This document shows positions 32,174 through 44,206 of a stretch of 64,000 nucleotides of DNA, piece after piece. A program made the position numbers and the translations under genes. The notes under the pieces are model-generated. The model was not told the DNA's origin. It searched no databases and worked only from the letters and a program-made list of their open reading frames with translations. Source of the DNA: Fallopia convolvulus (Eukaryota; Streptophyta; Magnoliopsida; Caryophyllales; Polygonaceae); the NCBI GenBank assembly GCA_964016875.1, contig OZ024719.1:68271224-68335223 (forward strand). Direction: 5' to 3'. Within the stretch, counting starts at the first letter, position 1. Each line of letters opens with the position of its first letter.

Positions 32174-33898
32174 TTAAAACCCTTTTAAACTAGCGAATCG
32201 GAGAGTCCATTCGGCTGCTATTTCATCATGCTTAGTTCTGTCATCCATGTACAGGTGTGCAATGCCTGGTGAAAGAGTGCTATCTGCAGGGTGGATATTT
32301 TTCTTAGCAAAACACACACTATATTAAACAAAGAAACTTCTGATTCATTCGTCGGCTGACCATAGTTGCAATTCATTTAACAACAGTATAATAACTTACA
32401 TGGTTCTGGATTGAGAAATATTGATCTTAAGGCGAGAAGCACTTTGGAGATTGTTAAGGCGGGACTCCAACCGTCTTTCAGGATGTTCAAGTTGACATTG
32501 CCAGAAGAATCCACATTGCAGTGGTATATTCGAGTTTTAAATACCACCTGTTGAGCTCAAAATTAGAATCCTACTACAACTTTATGTGCGAGATTGACTT
32601 GTTGATCAAAGTCAATGGCTTATTCAATTGCATTAGAACTGAAACTTGTAGAACATTATTGCCAGATTACTTTCTAGCATAGTGATTCTTGAGCTAAAAT
32701 GGCAGAAACTATACTTGACTGATCAGTACACTTGAAATAGTTAATTCTAAAGAAAAGCATGCAAAGGATAAGGATAGACACATACCTGCGGAGGTTTGAA
32801 AGGATAATCATTGGGAAATTTGATGTCAAGAAAAAATATGCCATCTTGATAAGGTGTCCCTAAACACAATGATATTTATATATCAGAAAGTTTAGCAAGC
32901 ATATCATCACTCGTGAAATTTGCCACACCAACAATGCTGAAAGCCACATAAACACCAGCATAGCAGTACTCTGTAAGGTTCTTATAGCTTCAGAAGTAAC
33001 TGATTTTACTCAACCTCAAAATACTTGGGGGCTTATGGTGGAAAACTCATAATGTCTACATGTATCTGATCTCAAAATGTGTAAAATAAGCTCAATAAAT
33101 TGCCCTTTTTTTTATTGGGATGTAGATAATTTTTTTATTTGAAGCTGTTGAAATATAGGATGGTGTTTGCTGCTCTCAATCTATTTCTCCACTTGTACTC
33201 TAATGTTCTTTCATTTTTTTCCTCACATTTCTTGTTAGCTGTATTAGAGCTTTGCTTAGTCAGTATGATCTCTACATTCTGAATGAAGTAACAATTTTGT
33301 TTCTCAATTCTCTATCTTTCATTGTTAATGCTCATGTACTTCTTCAATCATATATATTTACTAAAAAAAACATCAGAAGCAAGATATAATATAGCAAGTG
33401 GAAATGACATTTGACCCTAAAGTACTGAATTCCATATTGCCCAGCAGAAGGCAAAATAGAAAACAAGTTTTTACTGATAATAGTGTAGAGCTTCACCAAT
33501 TTATAAACACAAAACAAAAAGAACAAGTTCACCAGCTATAAATCATAGTTTTACCAACTACTGCCACTCTGCAGAAACATTGTCTAAGTAAGAATGCAAC
33601 CTCATATCTAGAATTAATCAATCATCAAAGGATTCATAGCAAACTAAAATAAAAAAAACATAGGCTAAGGGGCCAAGATTAATGACAGAAGAAGTATGGT
33701 TTGACCTGCAGGACCAATGATGGTTGCAACCCAGTGGTACAGATTATCACCAATAGGACCAGCAGAGCAATCAGCTGGAGGAAACAAATGAAGTTCTCCC
33801 ATTTCTTTCTGTATTCTCTTTCCTGAAGTTGAAACCGACGTTGTTGATGGCCAAGATCGCCCTCCTCCTCCCACACTTGAGCTGCTTGCCATGTTCAT
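32174..33898 (-). CDS. COP10: COP10-like ubiquitin E2 variant without catalytic cysteine
   Basis: COP10 is an E2 variant that works with DDB1 and DET1 in the nucleus to repress photomorphogenesis. Four exons on the minus strand: 33706-33898 (193), 32786-32859 (74), 32400-32547 (148), 32174-32283 (110). Total 525 nt, 174 aa; the Arabidopsis protein is about 180. A Gly/Ser-rich start precedes GKRIQKEMGELHLFPPADCS, GDNLYHWVATIIGPAG, FFLDIKFPNDYPFKPP, TRIYHCNVDSSGNVNLNILK and WSPALTISKVLLALRSIF. The residue aligned with the catalytic Cys of active E2s is Asn108 (GNVNLNIL in place of GSICLDIL), the diagnostic change. I start at MNMASSSS (33898); ATGs at 33928 and 33892 are also in frame. Confidence 0.92.
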
Positions 33899-34616
33899 TT
33901 TCAGCAAATAAATAGAGAGAGGCACCAACCACAGTGGACCTTTATGGTAGGAAGAAGTGTTGTATATTATTAGCTACTATTACAGATATTCCAACTATAA
34001 TTCCTAACACAGGTATATTATTAGCTACCATTACAGTGGACCTTTCTGGTAAGAAGCAAGTGCTGTATATAATTAGCAAGTGTTCATTTTTCTTCCTAAA
34101 ATGTACTGGAGTCATATGCAGCATCAGAGGGGTATACTTGTTCTTGTTGAAAATGTTATGGACAATCATGAATCTCATTAGAATTTGATCAGTGCCGGAG
34201 GCAGGTGGAGGCGGCCGCCCCCACCGGCGGCCGGGAGTTCTCAGCCAGCGTCACAAAAACAATGAAAATTTGGATCTTATTTCTCAATTGAGCCACAGTT
34301 GACCTAAAAACATTAAAAACAAAATTCAATTGAGAAAGACAAGTTCAAACCGATCAATTTTGGAGACGAATTTGTAGACTTTGACGAGGCAGAGAAGATA
34401 TGCCGGCAGTGAGGAATTCGGATTCTTTCTCCCGAGTCCGACGTTCCGTCCTGATGATTCTCGGATGAATCAACTTTCCTGAAACAAATAAACAAATCAG
34501 TTGAATGAACTTGGGCCTGTTTACAGACAGGCCCGCTGGACAAGCTTGTAATCGGCCCGTTAGATAATAAAATACAGTTGAATGAACTTGAACGGACCTG
34601 TTTATATTGTTGTGTA
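33899..34616. other. COP10 upstream region with GC-rich palindromic patch
   Basis: ATTAGCTAC(T/C)ATTACAG is repeated near 33970 and 34020, each followed by TTCC or GGACCTT, a small local duplication. A GC-rich patch at about 34195-34240 (GGCGGCCGCCCCCACCGG) is very unlike its surroundings and may be the terminus of a DNA element. A module near 34383-34440 resembles three modules in the 3-kb LTR insert. TTGAATGAACTTG occurs twice (about 34500 and 34578). Confidence 0.5.
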
Positions 34617-34624
34617 GGAGAGGT

Positions 34625-35072
34625 AGACCTGTCAATCGGGTCGGGTCGTGCGAGTTCGGGTTAGGTCATTTTGCGTTCGGATTGAATCAGGTTCGGATCG
34701 TTACGGGTCACGGGTTAAACCGGGTTGGGTCGATACGGGTTTTCGGGCGGGTCGGGTTGACCATCGAGTCAAAAATATAGAATTTTTTTATGATTATTAA
34801 AATAGATTTTAATTAAATAATAATATTTAATTATAATATATTATTTTTATGTATTTTAATAATAAAATATATTATATTTTTTAAAATAAAATTGATATAT
34901 TTTATAAATATACTAAATCGGTCAACCCAACGGGTTTCAACCCAACGGGTTTCGGGTTCTATCGGGTTCGGTTGATTTCGGCTTTCAGGTTTAAATTTTC
35001 AGGTCTTGACCCTAAAATTATCGGGCGGGTCGGATAGGGTTAGGGGGTTCAGTCAGCTTTTGACAGCTCTAA
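34625..35072. mobile_element. hAT-type MITE, 448 bp
   Basis: Flanked by a perfect 8-bp duplication GGAGAGGT (34617-34624 and 35073-35080). The ends are AGACCTGTCAA and, inward from the right, TTAGAGCTGTCAA. The inner flanks are rich in CGGGTCGGGT-like and AACGGGTTTC repeats; the core (about 34780-34910) is almost pure A and T. There is no coding capacity. Confidence 0.8.
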
Positions 35073-35080
35073 GGAGAGGT

Positions 35081-35599
35081 GGCCTTATAGACAAATGAAT
35101 GAATTTGAGCCTAAATATTTCTTATATACATTATGAATGACTAATTAGTTTAAGACCCTTGACAGTTCTATAATTAATAATATTTTATTATGGAGTTTAG
35201 TTACGGTGGAGTTTAACAAAAACTCTAACCGTGAATTTGGATTAAATCTCAATCATTCAAATATAATTTAACGGTTAGATTTAGTCTGTTATCTCTTCAC
35301 ATCTACTAATTTTTTTCTTTTTAATTTCCCCCCTATTATTTACTAATTTACAATAGGGTTTTAGAACTCCACATATAGAGTTAACGTATTACATGCTCTA
35401 CATATATAGAAATTTGAACCAAACTATATACTAAATTAGAACAATAAATTTGCTAGTAACATAAGTAAGATAAAAAAAACCTTCAACTCCTATAACGGCC
35501 GCTCCAGTTCCTCATCCCACGCGAAATTTTCTTTCTTTTTTAGCGCCGCAAAGAAAGGGAGTGCGCGATCTTCCAAGCGAGAGCAGAACGTCCCGCAAA
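35081..35599. other. Spacer between the MITE and the gypsy remnant
   Basis: AT-rich, no gene recognised. AAAGAAAGGGAG occurs twice near 35550-35610 (AAGAAAGGGAGTGCGCGATC, AAGAAAGGGAGCGCG). Confidence 0.5.
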
Positions 35600-38500
35600 G
35601 AAAGGGAGCGCGTCATTAGCGTTGCACCTCAGTGTGTGATCGGGGCGACCACATTGCCAAGATAGAATCAATTTTTGTCGGGTTCACATCTATCCCCCGA
35701 GCATTGATCATGAAGCGTAGAAACATTTTGTAGGAGATGTCGGACACACATTTCTCGGTGTTGAGGCTCGGGCGGTTTTTCCTAAGCGTTCTGAATACCT
35801 TGGCCAGGTCAGTCAGATGGTCTTTCGAGGTCTTGCTTCTTACAACAATGTCGTCCACATAAGCCGACACGTTTCTCCCCAAGGGATTTTTGAAAACTCG
35901 GTTGACAAGCCACTGGATGGTGGCCCTCGCATTCTTTAGACCGAACGACATCACCCTGTAGCAAAAGGTGCCACGTTGAGTAATAAATTTCGTTTCCTCC
36001 TCATCTCAGGGGTCCATTGAGACCTGGTTGTACTCCGAATATGCATCGAGGAAGTTGAGCACCGCATGCCCCGTTGTGGAGTCTCTGTGGAGTATACCAA
36101 CTCGTCGATAGATGGTAGAGGGTAGCTATCCTTGGGGCAACCTTTGTTTAAATCCTTGGAGTCAATACACATGCGTCACTTTCCGTTGGCTTTCTTCACC
36201 AACACCACGTTGGAAAACTAACTAGGATATTGGACCTCGTGTACGAACCTCACGACCAACAACTTATCGACCTCAGCTTTTGCGACCTCCGCCCACTCTT
36301 GATTCATTTTCCGTTTCCTTTGCACTAGTGGCGTGTGACACGGTCGATGTTGAGAGAGTGTTGCGCGACCGCCTATGTGACTCCCCTTAAATCGTTGGTA
36401 GTCCACACAAAGACATCATGCGACTCAACCAGAAGGGTTTCCAACTGCATGACCGAGTGGCCAGCACGACACTCCCCGACATAGAACTTTTCTAGCTTGC
36501 TCGTTTTCGAAGGGTGCGAGGACCTTCTTCTCAAACTCTTTCAAGCCTTGGGTGGCATGCTCAAGCACTTCGAGATCAACGCTATCCCCTACCTTCACCA
36601 TGAACCCTAGACTACTTTTCCTCGTGGAGATGACATACTATGTGCGTCCCTCTTCTTGGTTTCCCTTGACTTCCCCAATGTCGCCCTTCACATGAAACTT
36701 CATTTTAAGATGGTAGATGGAGACAAACGGCCTGAAACTTCATCAAGGATACTCTTCCGATTATTGCACTTTTTACCAACGAGAGCCTTACCATGGTGAA
36801 TTCCACTATCTCAGTCCTCCTGGTCGAGCCTGTCTTGAGGGTCATTCATAGATCGATGAGCCCTGCGACGTGTACCTCGTCACCCGAGAAAGACGTCAAC
36901 TTCCCCGCGTAGGCTTCGAAAATATGGTGGATAACCCCCAACTATTCGAACACGCCGAAGTACAAGATATCCATGGAGGACCCAGTGTCCACCAAAACGC
37001 ATTTGACCATCTTGGATTTGATCTGGGTATTTACCACTAAGGGATTAGTATGCTGCATGTGCAACCCTTCAGTGCCTTCCATGGTGAAGGTCAGACTGGC
37101 ATGGGACCTCGAGGATTGATCGATGCTAAAGATCGAGGGATCATGATGACTAGCGCACATATACCTCTTTCTTTCTTTTTGGTTGGAGCCGACGAACAAG
37201 GGGACACCCGAGATGGTATGAATAAAACCATCGGGTGTCGTTGAGTGGCCCGTGCAGGCTTTCTTAGCAGAGCTTGTTGTTCTATGTTGTCGGTTCGCGC
37301 ACGATTTTGACCCTGGAAGTTTGAGCCAATGTGGGGTTCCCCCTCCCGGTGTCTTTTGAATGATACATGGACCCGCCTTTCCCTCTATACCTGCGTTGTC
37401 CGCAGCCAAAGCAGCCCCAACATTTCCCCCCGGTAGTGCTTGGGGTGGGCTGTTGCTTGGCCTAGAGTTGTGGGTTGGAAGGGACCTGAGTTTGCGTCAA
37501 GTACGCATCTCTTCCTTGCAGCGGGGTGGCTTTTAGACTTGCATTTTGCTTCAACAACAACCTCTTTCTCCGTCTTCGACTGGGAACCCTGATTCGTCAC
37601 GTCTTTGTGGCAGACTTCAAATGTGACCCTGGCCCAGAGATTGTCATACGCTTTAGGGATTTTAGGAATATCAAGTTTTTAAAGATCCCGGGGTAGAGGT
37701 TTCCCGTTAAAGTGTCGCATGTCGACGCCTCATCGACGTGTGAGATCTCCGCTACCGTGGTGGTGAACCTTGTAAAGAAGGCACCGAGTGATTCATCCTC
37801 GCCCTGCTCAATTCCGAGGAGATCGCGCATATTCTTCTTGCGCTTTCTCAAACCACTGAAGTGGGCGACAAAGGGCCCCGTTAGCTGGGTGAACGATGAG
37901 ATGGTCCCGAGGCGAAGACTGATGACCCAGGCCATTGTGGCATTTTCGAGCGTGGTAGGAAACACATGGTAAAAGATCGCGTCGTTATAGGAGTTGACAT
38001 TCATCTGGATTGCGAAGTGTTTGACGTGCTCTTCGGGGTTCGCACACTTGTCATAGAACCCCATCTGAGGTTGATGTATCCGTTGTCCCCGGATCTCGCC
38101 TTGCGTCGTCCCGAATAGATCTTCGAAGATGATGTGGCGAATTGAAGGAGGAGTGAAGACCTAGATCGAACTCCACAATGAACCGACCAAGTGATTGAAT
38201 CGGTCTATGGTACCCGAACAGATATTTCTCGGAATCCGAGAATGGTGAAAGGGATAAAGGGGCAGACAGAAAGGATTAAAGAAGTAGACGATTAAAAGGA
38301 TTGAGAGGTAGACAAATTATGAAATTGGAATTGATGCAAAACCACTTCTCTGATGTTCATTCAAGTTTTACGTCAAAACCAAAATGTGACATATGCCTAG
38401 CTATTTATATGAAAACAATAAACTAATAGTAGAAACCCTAGGTTGGCCCATGTATGCAAACCCTAGGCCACACCAAGAATTAGAAAGTCTCCAAACATAG

Positions 38501-39900
38501 CAACAACTTAAAATAGTTAGTCTAATAAGTAATGAAGCTAAGATAAGTGAGGCGCGCCAAACGCGCCTATGTCATGTCCACAGGGGCATAGCCAGAAAAT
38601 TTTCATTGTAGGGGCCAAGAAAATTTTCCAATATTGTTAATATACGTTTCGAGAAAGATGTAGAAAAAAAATAAATTTAGAAAAAAAAAGAACATATTTT
38701 ATAGAGAAGAGACTAAAACATTTCAAAATACAATTACTTTAAGAAAACAAGAGTTTATAACAACTTATATAATTATGAATTATGCTTCAGATAAAATTAT
38801 GCGGTCAATCTCTATGTGGAAGGAAGATTTCTTCTCGGCAGGGGAGAAAGCGAACCGTTCTAACGAGATATGAGGCTAGTAGAATACTATAATGAGGACC
38901 TCTGCTCAACTTATGAAATCCATTCGGACCGTTCGCTTTCTCAGTAGCAAAAGCGCTTCTCTTTGCCCCTTAAGTAGAAGGACAAATCGTAAATAAAAAA
39001 TAAAACTAAAACTAAAACCCTCGTGCTAATAATGAATTGTATAATTCGAGACATCCCAATAATAACTTATTGTTTCAAAATTTTCGTGTTTAATCTTATG
39101 AAAGTGGGAAGTTTAGCAAAAGATAAAATCATGCTAACTAAATAAATGACTTGTTAGAAGTTATTTGTATACGTCCAATCTTCAAACGTTCATAACTATT
39201 TACTCAAATGTCAGAATGGAGCTTATAATATATCAAATCGAAGTTATGAACAAAAGGAACATATATATGGGAAAAAAATTGGATTGGGGGGGCATGGCCC
39301 CCACCCGCCCCCAAATAGCTCCGCCCCTGCATGTCCAAGGCCTCGGGTGCGTTGTCCGGCACCGAGGACTCGTATATGGTAACCAAACTGACCAAAGTAT
39401 GATGAGGCGTGTGCGACTCTGTATGCTCCATGAAAGATCGGGAGACCAAGGACAAGGTGGCTTGTCCAATGGCCTTCGCTCGGGCTCGTGTGATCGGGCC
39501 CTCAGAACGTACACTCATAGCCTGCTATTCCTCGTGAGCGCTCATGGTCGTCTGGGTCACATCAGAGGTCTATGAAAACCCTTGGACATTGGCTCGCCCT
39601 GAATCTCCTCCATGAACGCGGAGAAGTCGCCTCCCTTAGCGAGGTGTCGAGGCCTGCCTTCCGGTGCAGACATACCAGACCTACCCGAACGTCGCGACCG
39701 TTACGAGCTTGAACGTGAGATTTGCATAGGATCCCGCAAGCATCTCCTCGTAGAGGAACCGTTGGTCGGCTCAACTTGTTGCTCGGCTCTCGACACTTAG
39801 GGAAAGTGCTCCGATTCATATACGGAACGTACTCTGGGTGTGCGGTTGGAGCGGAGCACAACACATGCAGACATGCTCTTAAAGTCTCACTAGTTTATTT
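35600..39900 (-). mobile_element. Ty3/gypsy retrotransposon remnant (Tat/Athila-like), gag to reverse transcriptase
   Basis: Decayed coding blocks on the minus strand. Gag lies near 37600-38150 (KCANPEEHVKHFAIQMN, ESLGAFFTRFTT). The protease Asp motif KCVLVDTGSSMDILYF is near 36945-37000. The start of reverse transcriptase is KAEVDKLLVVRFVHEVQYPS near 36220 and MCIDSKDLNKGCPKDSYPLP near 36130, then MMSFGLKNARATIQWLVN and VSAYVDDIVV (catalytic DD) near 35850. RNase H and integrase are missing. A TATA-containing, LTR-like stretch lies at about 38160-38576, and a GPITRARAK block and GGDFSAFMEEIQ (another gag piece) lie right of the inserted hAT element, so parts of more than one copy may be joined here. 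Confidence 0.8.
38581..39329. mobile_element. Non-autonomous hAT element, 749 bp
   Basis: Begins CAGGGGCATAGCCA and ends TAGCTCCGCCCCTG, matching inverted repeats, and is flanked by a perfect 8-bp duplication CATGTCCA (38573-38580, 39330-39337). It sits inside the gypsy remnant and has no transposase. The termini resemble those of the large hAT element at 9103-16007 (CAGGGGC-GGA/TAG), so that class could have moved it. Confidence 0.9.
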
Positions 39901-40133
39901 TACCTTTCCTTTTATTTTTCCATGAGAAACTACAGTAAAAGTCCCCATTAGAGGTGCTCTAAACTAGAACCAACAGAGCTTCTCAGCACTGGAAAAACTC
40001 AAATCTTTCTTGCTTATTCGATTGGATATTGAAAAACTAATTCTCGTGTGTGTCAGTGTGCGGAAAAAAAATCGAAATTTAAGCTACTGGAAAGGAAATT
40101 AGGGTTTGTACTTCCATCTCCACGGTACAGACA

Positions 40134-43100
40134 ATGGGAACAGATAATAATTTTGAGCAATTAGTAGTTGAAGGAGAGCTCTACCGCCAAGTCAATGCGC
40201 TAATCGTCTCTCATCTGCGCGAAAATGACTTCAATCAGGTAGCCGACGCCGTTGCCATGGCGACGATGACGCCGTTGGATGTCGAATCCCCTCCCAATCG
40301 CCTGCTTGATCTCGTCGCCAAGGTTTATTTGCTGTTTCTTCCTCTCCTCTTGCTTTCCTCTGATTTGTACACTTGCAAATTCATACACGTTTATACTTTT
40401 GCCATTGTTATCCGGAACGGGTCTAAGATGTGAGCAGGGCCTTGCAGTGGAGAAAGGCGAGCCAGTAAGAGGAGTTTCTTCATCTCTGAGACATGATTTG
40501 GGTGGATCCCTGCTCGCTCCTCCAACTGCTGCCATTGATTTCAGGTAGGATTCTGTGAATCAAAAGCAAATATGAATGTTTTGGCATGAGACTGGAATGT
40601 TTATTGGAGAGGTCAATAATCTGGTTGTTTTTTTCCTACCCTGAAACAGTGCCTCACAGGATGTTGGAGCATTGCGTAAGAGCTTCAGGGAGTACGAGAC
40701 ACGGAATGTTTCAGAGCATAAAGTATGTTCAATGATTTGGTTTATCTTATAGTTGTTCAGTGTTTCATCCAGAAAATTTGTGGAATTGCAGTCTAATAGT
40801 TAGGTTTAGGGTGAGTGTTAATTTTGCTTTCTTGGTTTTGGAAGAATGTTGCTAGATGTGCCAGGTTTAGTCCTGATGGAAGGTATGTTGCAACAGGGAG
40901 TGCAGACATGTCTATCAAGCTATTTGAGGTGTGTGATATTTATACATGGCATGTATGGATTTTTTTTGTGGGATATGGCTCAGATGTGGGTGTGGATAAT
41001 GTTATTGTTGTAGATTGCAAAGATCAAGCAGATGATGCTACCTGATTCTAAAGAGACACCTGGTCGACCCCTTATTCGAACGTATTATGAACATTCACAA
41101 GTAAATCTCTTTTAACTTTCTGGGCCTTCCTGTTATGGCGGCCTTTCGAGTTGTCATATGGTGGCTTTAGTGTGGTAATTTTCCTATACATTGTCTTGAA
41201 TGAATGATGACCTAAAAACAATTCCATAGTAGGTTCAATACTCAATAATTCCTTAGTATGGCATTGCAAAAAAACATTCTTTTGTATTTATTTTGAAAAG
41301 GCTGGTATGTTCAATTCGTAGCTTTTGATGTATGAAAAACTTCACATGGTAAATAGGCACACACTTTCTGGTTCGTCAAATTTTGCTAAAAAAATGGATA
41401 GATATTTTTTTAGTGGTGTAGACGTGTTTCAAGAAGTGGAGAAAAGAAAGAGAAGACTGTGAATGAGATGTGTAAATGCAGGGGCCAGGGGTTACATTCT
41501 AGTTTCATCAATATGACTACACGATGGTGCATAATTATACATTATAGATTGGTTTCAGGGTAAAAACAGTATAATATGCTTTTCATGTCATTTTCTGTAA
41601 TATCCTTGCTGCTAATGGCTAGTTTTATGTGTAGACTGTAGAGGGTCTTTACTATCTCAAGAACTGTAATATTGTTCAAATTTAGGCCAAGCAACTTTTT
41701 CTGTTCGTAAGACAAAGGTCTTTACTTATATATAAGAGTTGTAATCTTGCTGCTTTTCTGACACTAGCATATTCTTTTGCAGCCAATAAATGATCTAGAT
41801 TTCCATCCACATAACACAATACTGATATCTGCTGCCAAAGATCAGACAATAAAGTATGAGATATCACTATACTCAAATTACTGTTATATTCCTTTTACCC
41901 TTTTTTTGCATAATTTCTTCCATGCATTACATTTTGTTATTAATTCATAGACTAAAACGTTATTCTTTTTCCATGAGGCAGGAGTTTACTTGATAGATGT
42001 TGTTGTTGTATAAGCATTGGGCAGCTGACATTACTTTGTTCTTATTTTGTTTATTCAGGTTCTTTGATTTTTCAAAAGCAACAGCAGAAAGAGCTTTCAG
42101 AGTCATTCAGGTCTTACTGTCTTAGTACATGTTGTTCTTGTGTTTAGACATTCTACATTTCTACCACTCTCTCTTCTGCTTTCATTCAACTTAAATCAAA
42201 TTATTTTTCTAAACTACCTGATACGTTGCAGGATACTCACAATGTTCGTTCTGTATCTTTCCATCCTTCTGGAGACTACCTTTTGGCAGGTATTTGATTA
42301 CTGGAATCATAATCTACTATAACACTGTTCATTTATGCGGTGCCAAATAAAAATACTATTGAACACAAAGGTTTTATAAGTGTGGAGCATTTGTTTGACC
42401 AATTATTTGATTTAAGGCTCCCTAAGATTCCAGCCTATCAACTTTTTCGGTCCAGGTTGAATCATTTTGAATGATCTTGTATGCAACTTTTATGATATAT
42501 ATAATGGGCCTTTTATTTTTCAGAAGCGATGTTTTTTATTCTTCCATTAGCTGGAGAGTTGCATTTTCTGTTTCCACCCTCTCTTGTCTAGAGTGTATGC
42601 ATGCATGCTTTGCATAATGTGACAATTTGCTGATAGTAGAGGGTTGCACAACTGCAGGAACTGACCATCCAATTCCACACCTGTACGATATCAATACTTT
42701 TAAGTGTTATCTGTCTGCAAATGCTCAAGACCTTGGAGCAAATGCTGCAATAAATCAGGTATATCAGCCCCCTCAATTATCTGTGTTTCTTCTAACTCTT
42801 GTCTGGGGACGTAGGAGAATTACTGCAGTAATTTCATAATGCAGGTGAGATACTCTTCCACAGGTGGTTTATATGTCACAGCATCTAAAGACGGAGTTAT
42901 TCGGTTGTGGAATGGCATCAACGCACATTGTGTGCGCAGTATAATTGGCGCACATGGTACAGCAGAAGTTACCAGTGCAATCTTTACAAAGGATGAAAAG
43001 TATGAAGCCCTTAATCTTCAAATTATCTTTGCGTAATTTTGAAGCTTTACTTGAAATTTTTGTTGGTCCTAAAATTCTTAATATGGTTTATTTATCATTA

Positions 43101-43699
43101 CTATGCTGTTTTCTCAGGTTTATTCTTTCTTCTGGGAAGGATTCTACAGTAAAGCTATGGGAAGTTGGCACTGGAAGAATGGTAAAGCAGTACTTGGGAG
43201 CCACTCGTAAACAATTGCGATGTCAGGTATCTGCCTTTTGTGGTCTTGACTCTTGACATTTAAAAAAATAAAATAAAGGATGTATATCCCTTGGATGATT
43301 AATTTACCTGATTGCTGTAATTGGATAGGACTGTTTAACATAGTAAAGTTGTATGAGTCCGCAGACTATCTTGCAAAGTGGTAATAATGCTCGAACTTTT
43401 GTTTTTAGGCTGTATTCAGTGTGACAGAAGAGTTTGTCCTAGCAGTGGATGAACAAAGAAATGAGGTGAGTTGAGCTTCTTTCCAAAGAAGATCATTCAT
43501 TCCCTGTGAATTAATTTCTGACTTGTCTTGGTCAACATTTCAGATTGTCGTCTGGGATTCATTGACTACAGATGAAGTAGCAAGACTACGTTCAAACCAC
43601 TCTGGCCCGCCTCGTTGGTTAGAGCATGCCCCAAATGAGGGAGCTTTCATTACTTGTGGAACTGATCTTTCTGTGCGCTTTTGGAAAGAGGCTGTCTAG
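40134..43699 (+). CDS. CSTF50: Cleavage stimulation factor subunit 50 (CstF-50/CSTF1-like), WD40
   Basis: Subunit of the CstF complex for pre-mRNA 3' end cleavage in the nucleus. Thirteen exons: 40134-40322, 40438-40544, 40650-40722, 40845-40928, 41014-41100, 41783-41853, 42059-42110, 42232-42289, 42658-42758, 42845-42999, 43118-43226, 43409-43465, 43544-43699. Total 1,299 nt, 432 aa, as in other plants. The N-terminal dimerisation domain is LYRQVNALIVSHLRENDFNQ. A linker with EKGEPVRGVSSSLRHDLGGS follows, then WD repeats such as RFSPDGRYVATGSADMSIKL, NDLDFHPHNTILISAAKDQT, VSFHPSGDYLLAG, SSTGGLYVTASKDGVIRLWN and FILSSGKDSTVKLWEVGTGR, ending LSVRFWKEAV. Start is the first ATG of the conserved N terminus. 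All splice joins keep frame. Confidence 0.97.
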
Positions 43700-44206
43700 G
43701 ATCACTCCCTAAGAGTATGTACAAGTTTTAATATACATTTTACTTTTTGAATTGATGTTGAGGTTTCGAATCCTTGTCTTCTTAGGGACCTCTGCATTCA
43801 AACTCGTGTTTTTGGTGGATCATGCATCCAAATAAGATTAGTTGTACAACCTCTTAACAAGGCAATTACATAAAAGTTGCATCTCATTTGTAGCATGATC
43901 AAATAAATGAATCAAGAAGTTGCATCTCATTTGTAGCATGATCAAATAAATGATGTGTGGCATACTGGCATTGCTCTCATCCATCAAGGAAAATATTACT
44001 GAATCATAAATAACTATTACATTTATTTTTTCAAATTCATTTAAAGTAATAATACAACTGAGTTATAATTGGAAAAAAAGAAGCACTAACGTTGCAAGTA
44101 TAATAAATCATCTCAAATGCTGTGTGTATTCTCAGATACAATGCTGTGTGTAAATGCTAAATAAGTTGGCCCCCACCTCTCAAGTCTCTGAGTTCCATTG
44201 CACAAG
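43700..44206. other. Convergent spacer between CstF-50 and ET genes
   Basis: Holds both 3' UTRs. A 37-bp unit beginning AAGTTGCATCTCATTTGTAG is duplicated in tandem at 43874-43910 and 43917-43953. A shorter repeat, ATGCTGTGTGT, lies near 44117 and 44141. Confidence 0.75.

Noticed and set aside
35600..39900. Endogenous plant pararetrovirus
   Set aside because: The order gag, protease, reverse transcriptase and the motif wording fit Ty3/gypsy elements; no movement protein or coat-type sequence was seen.
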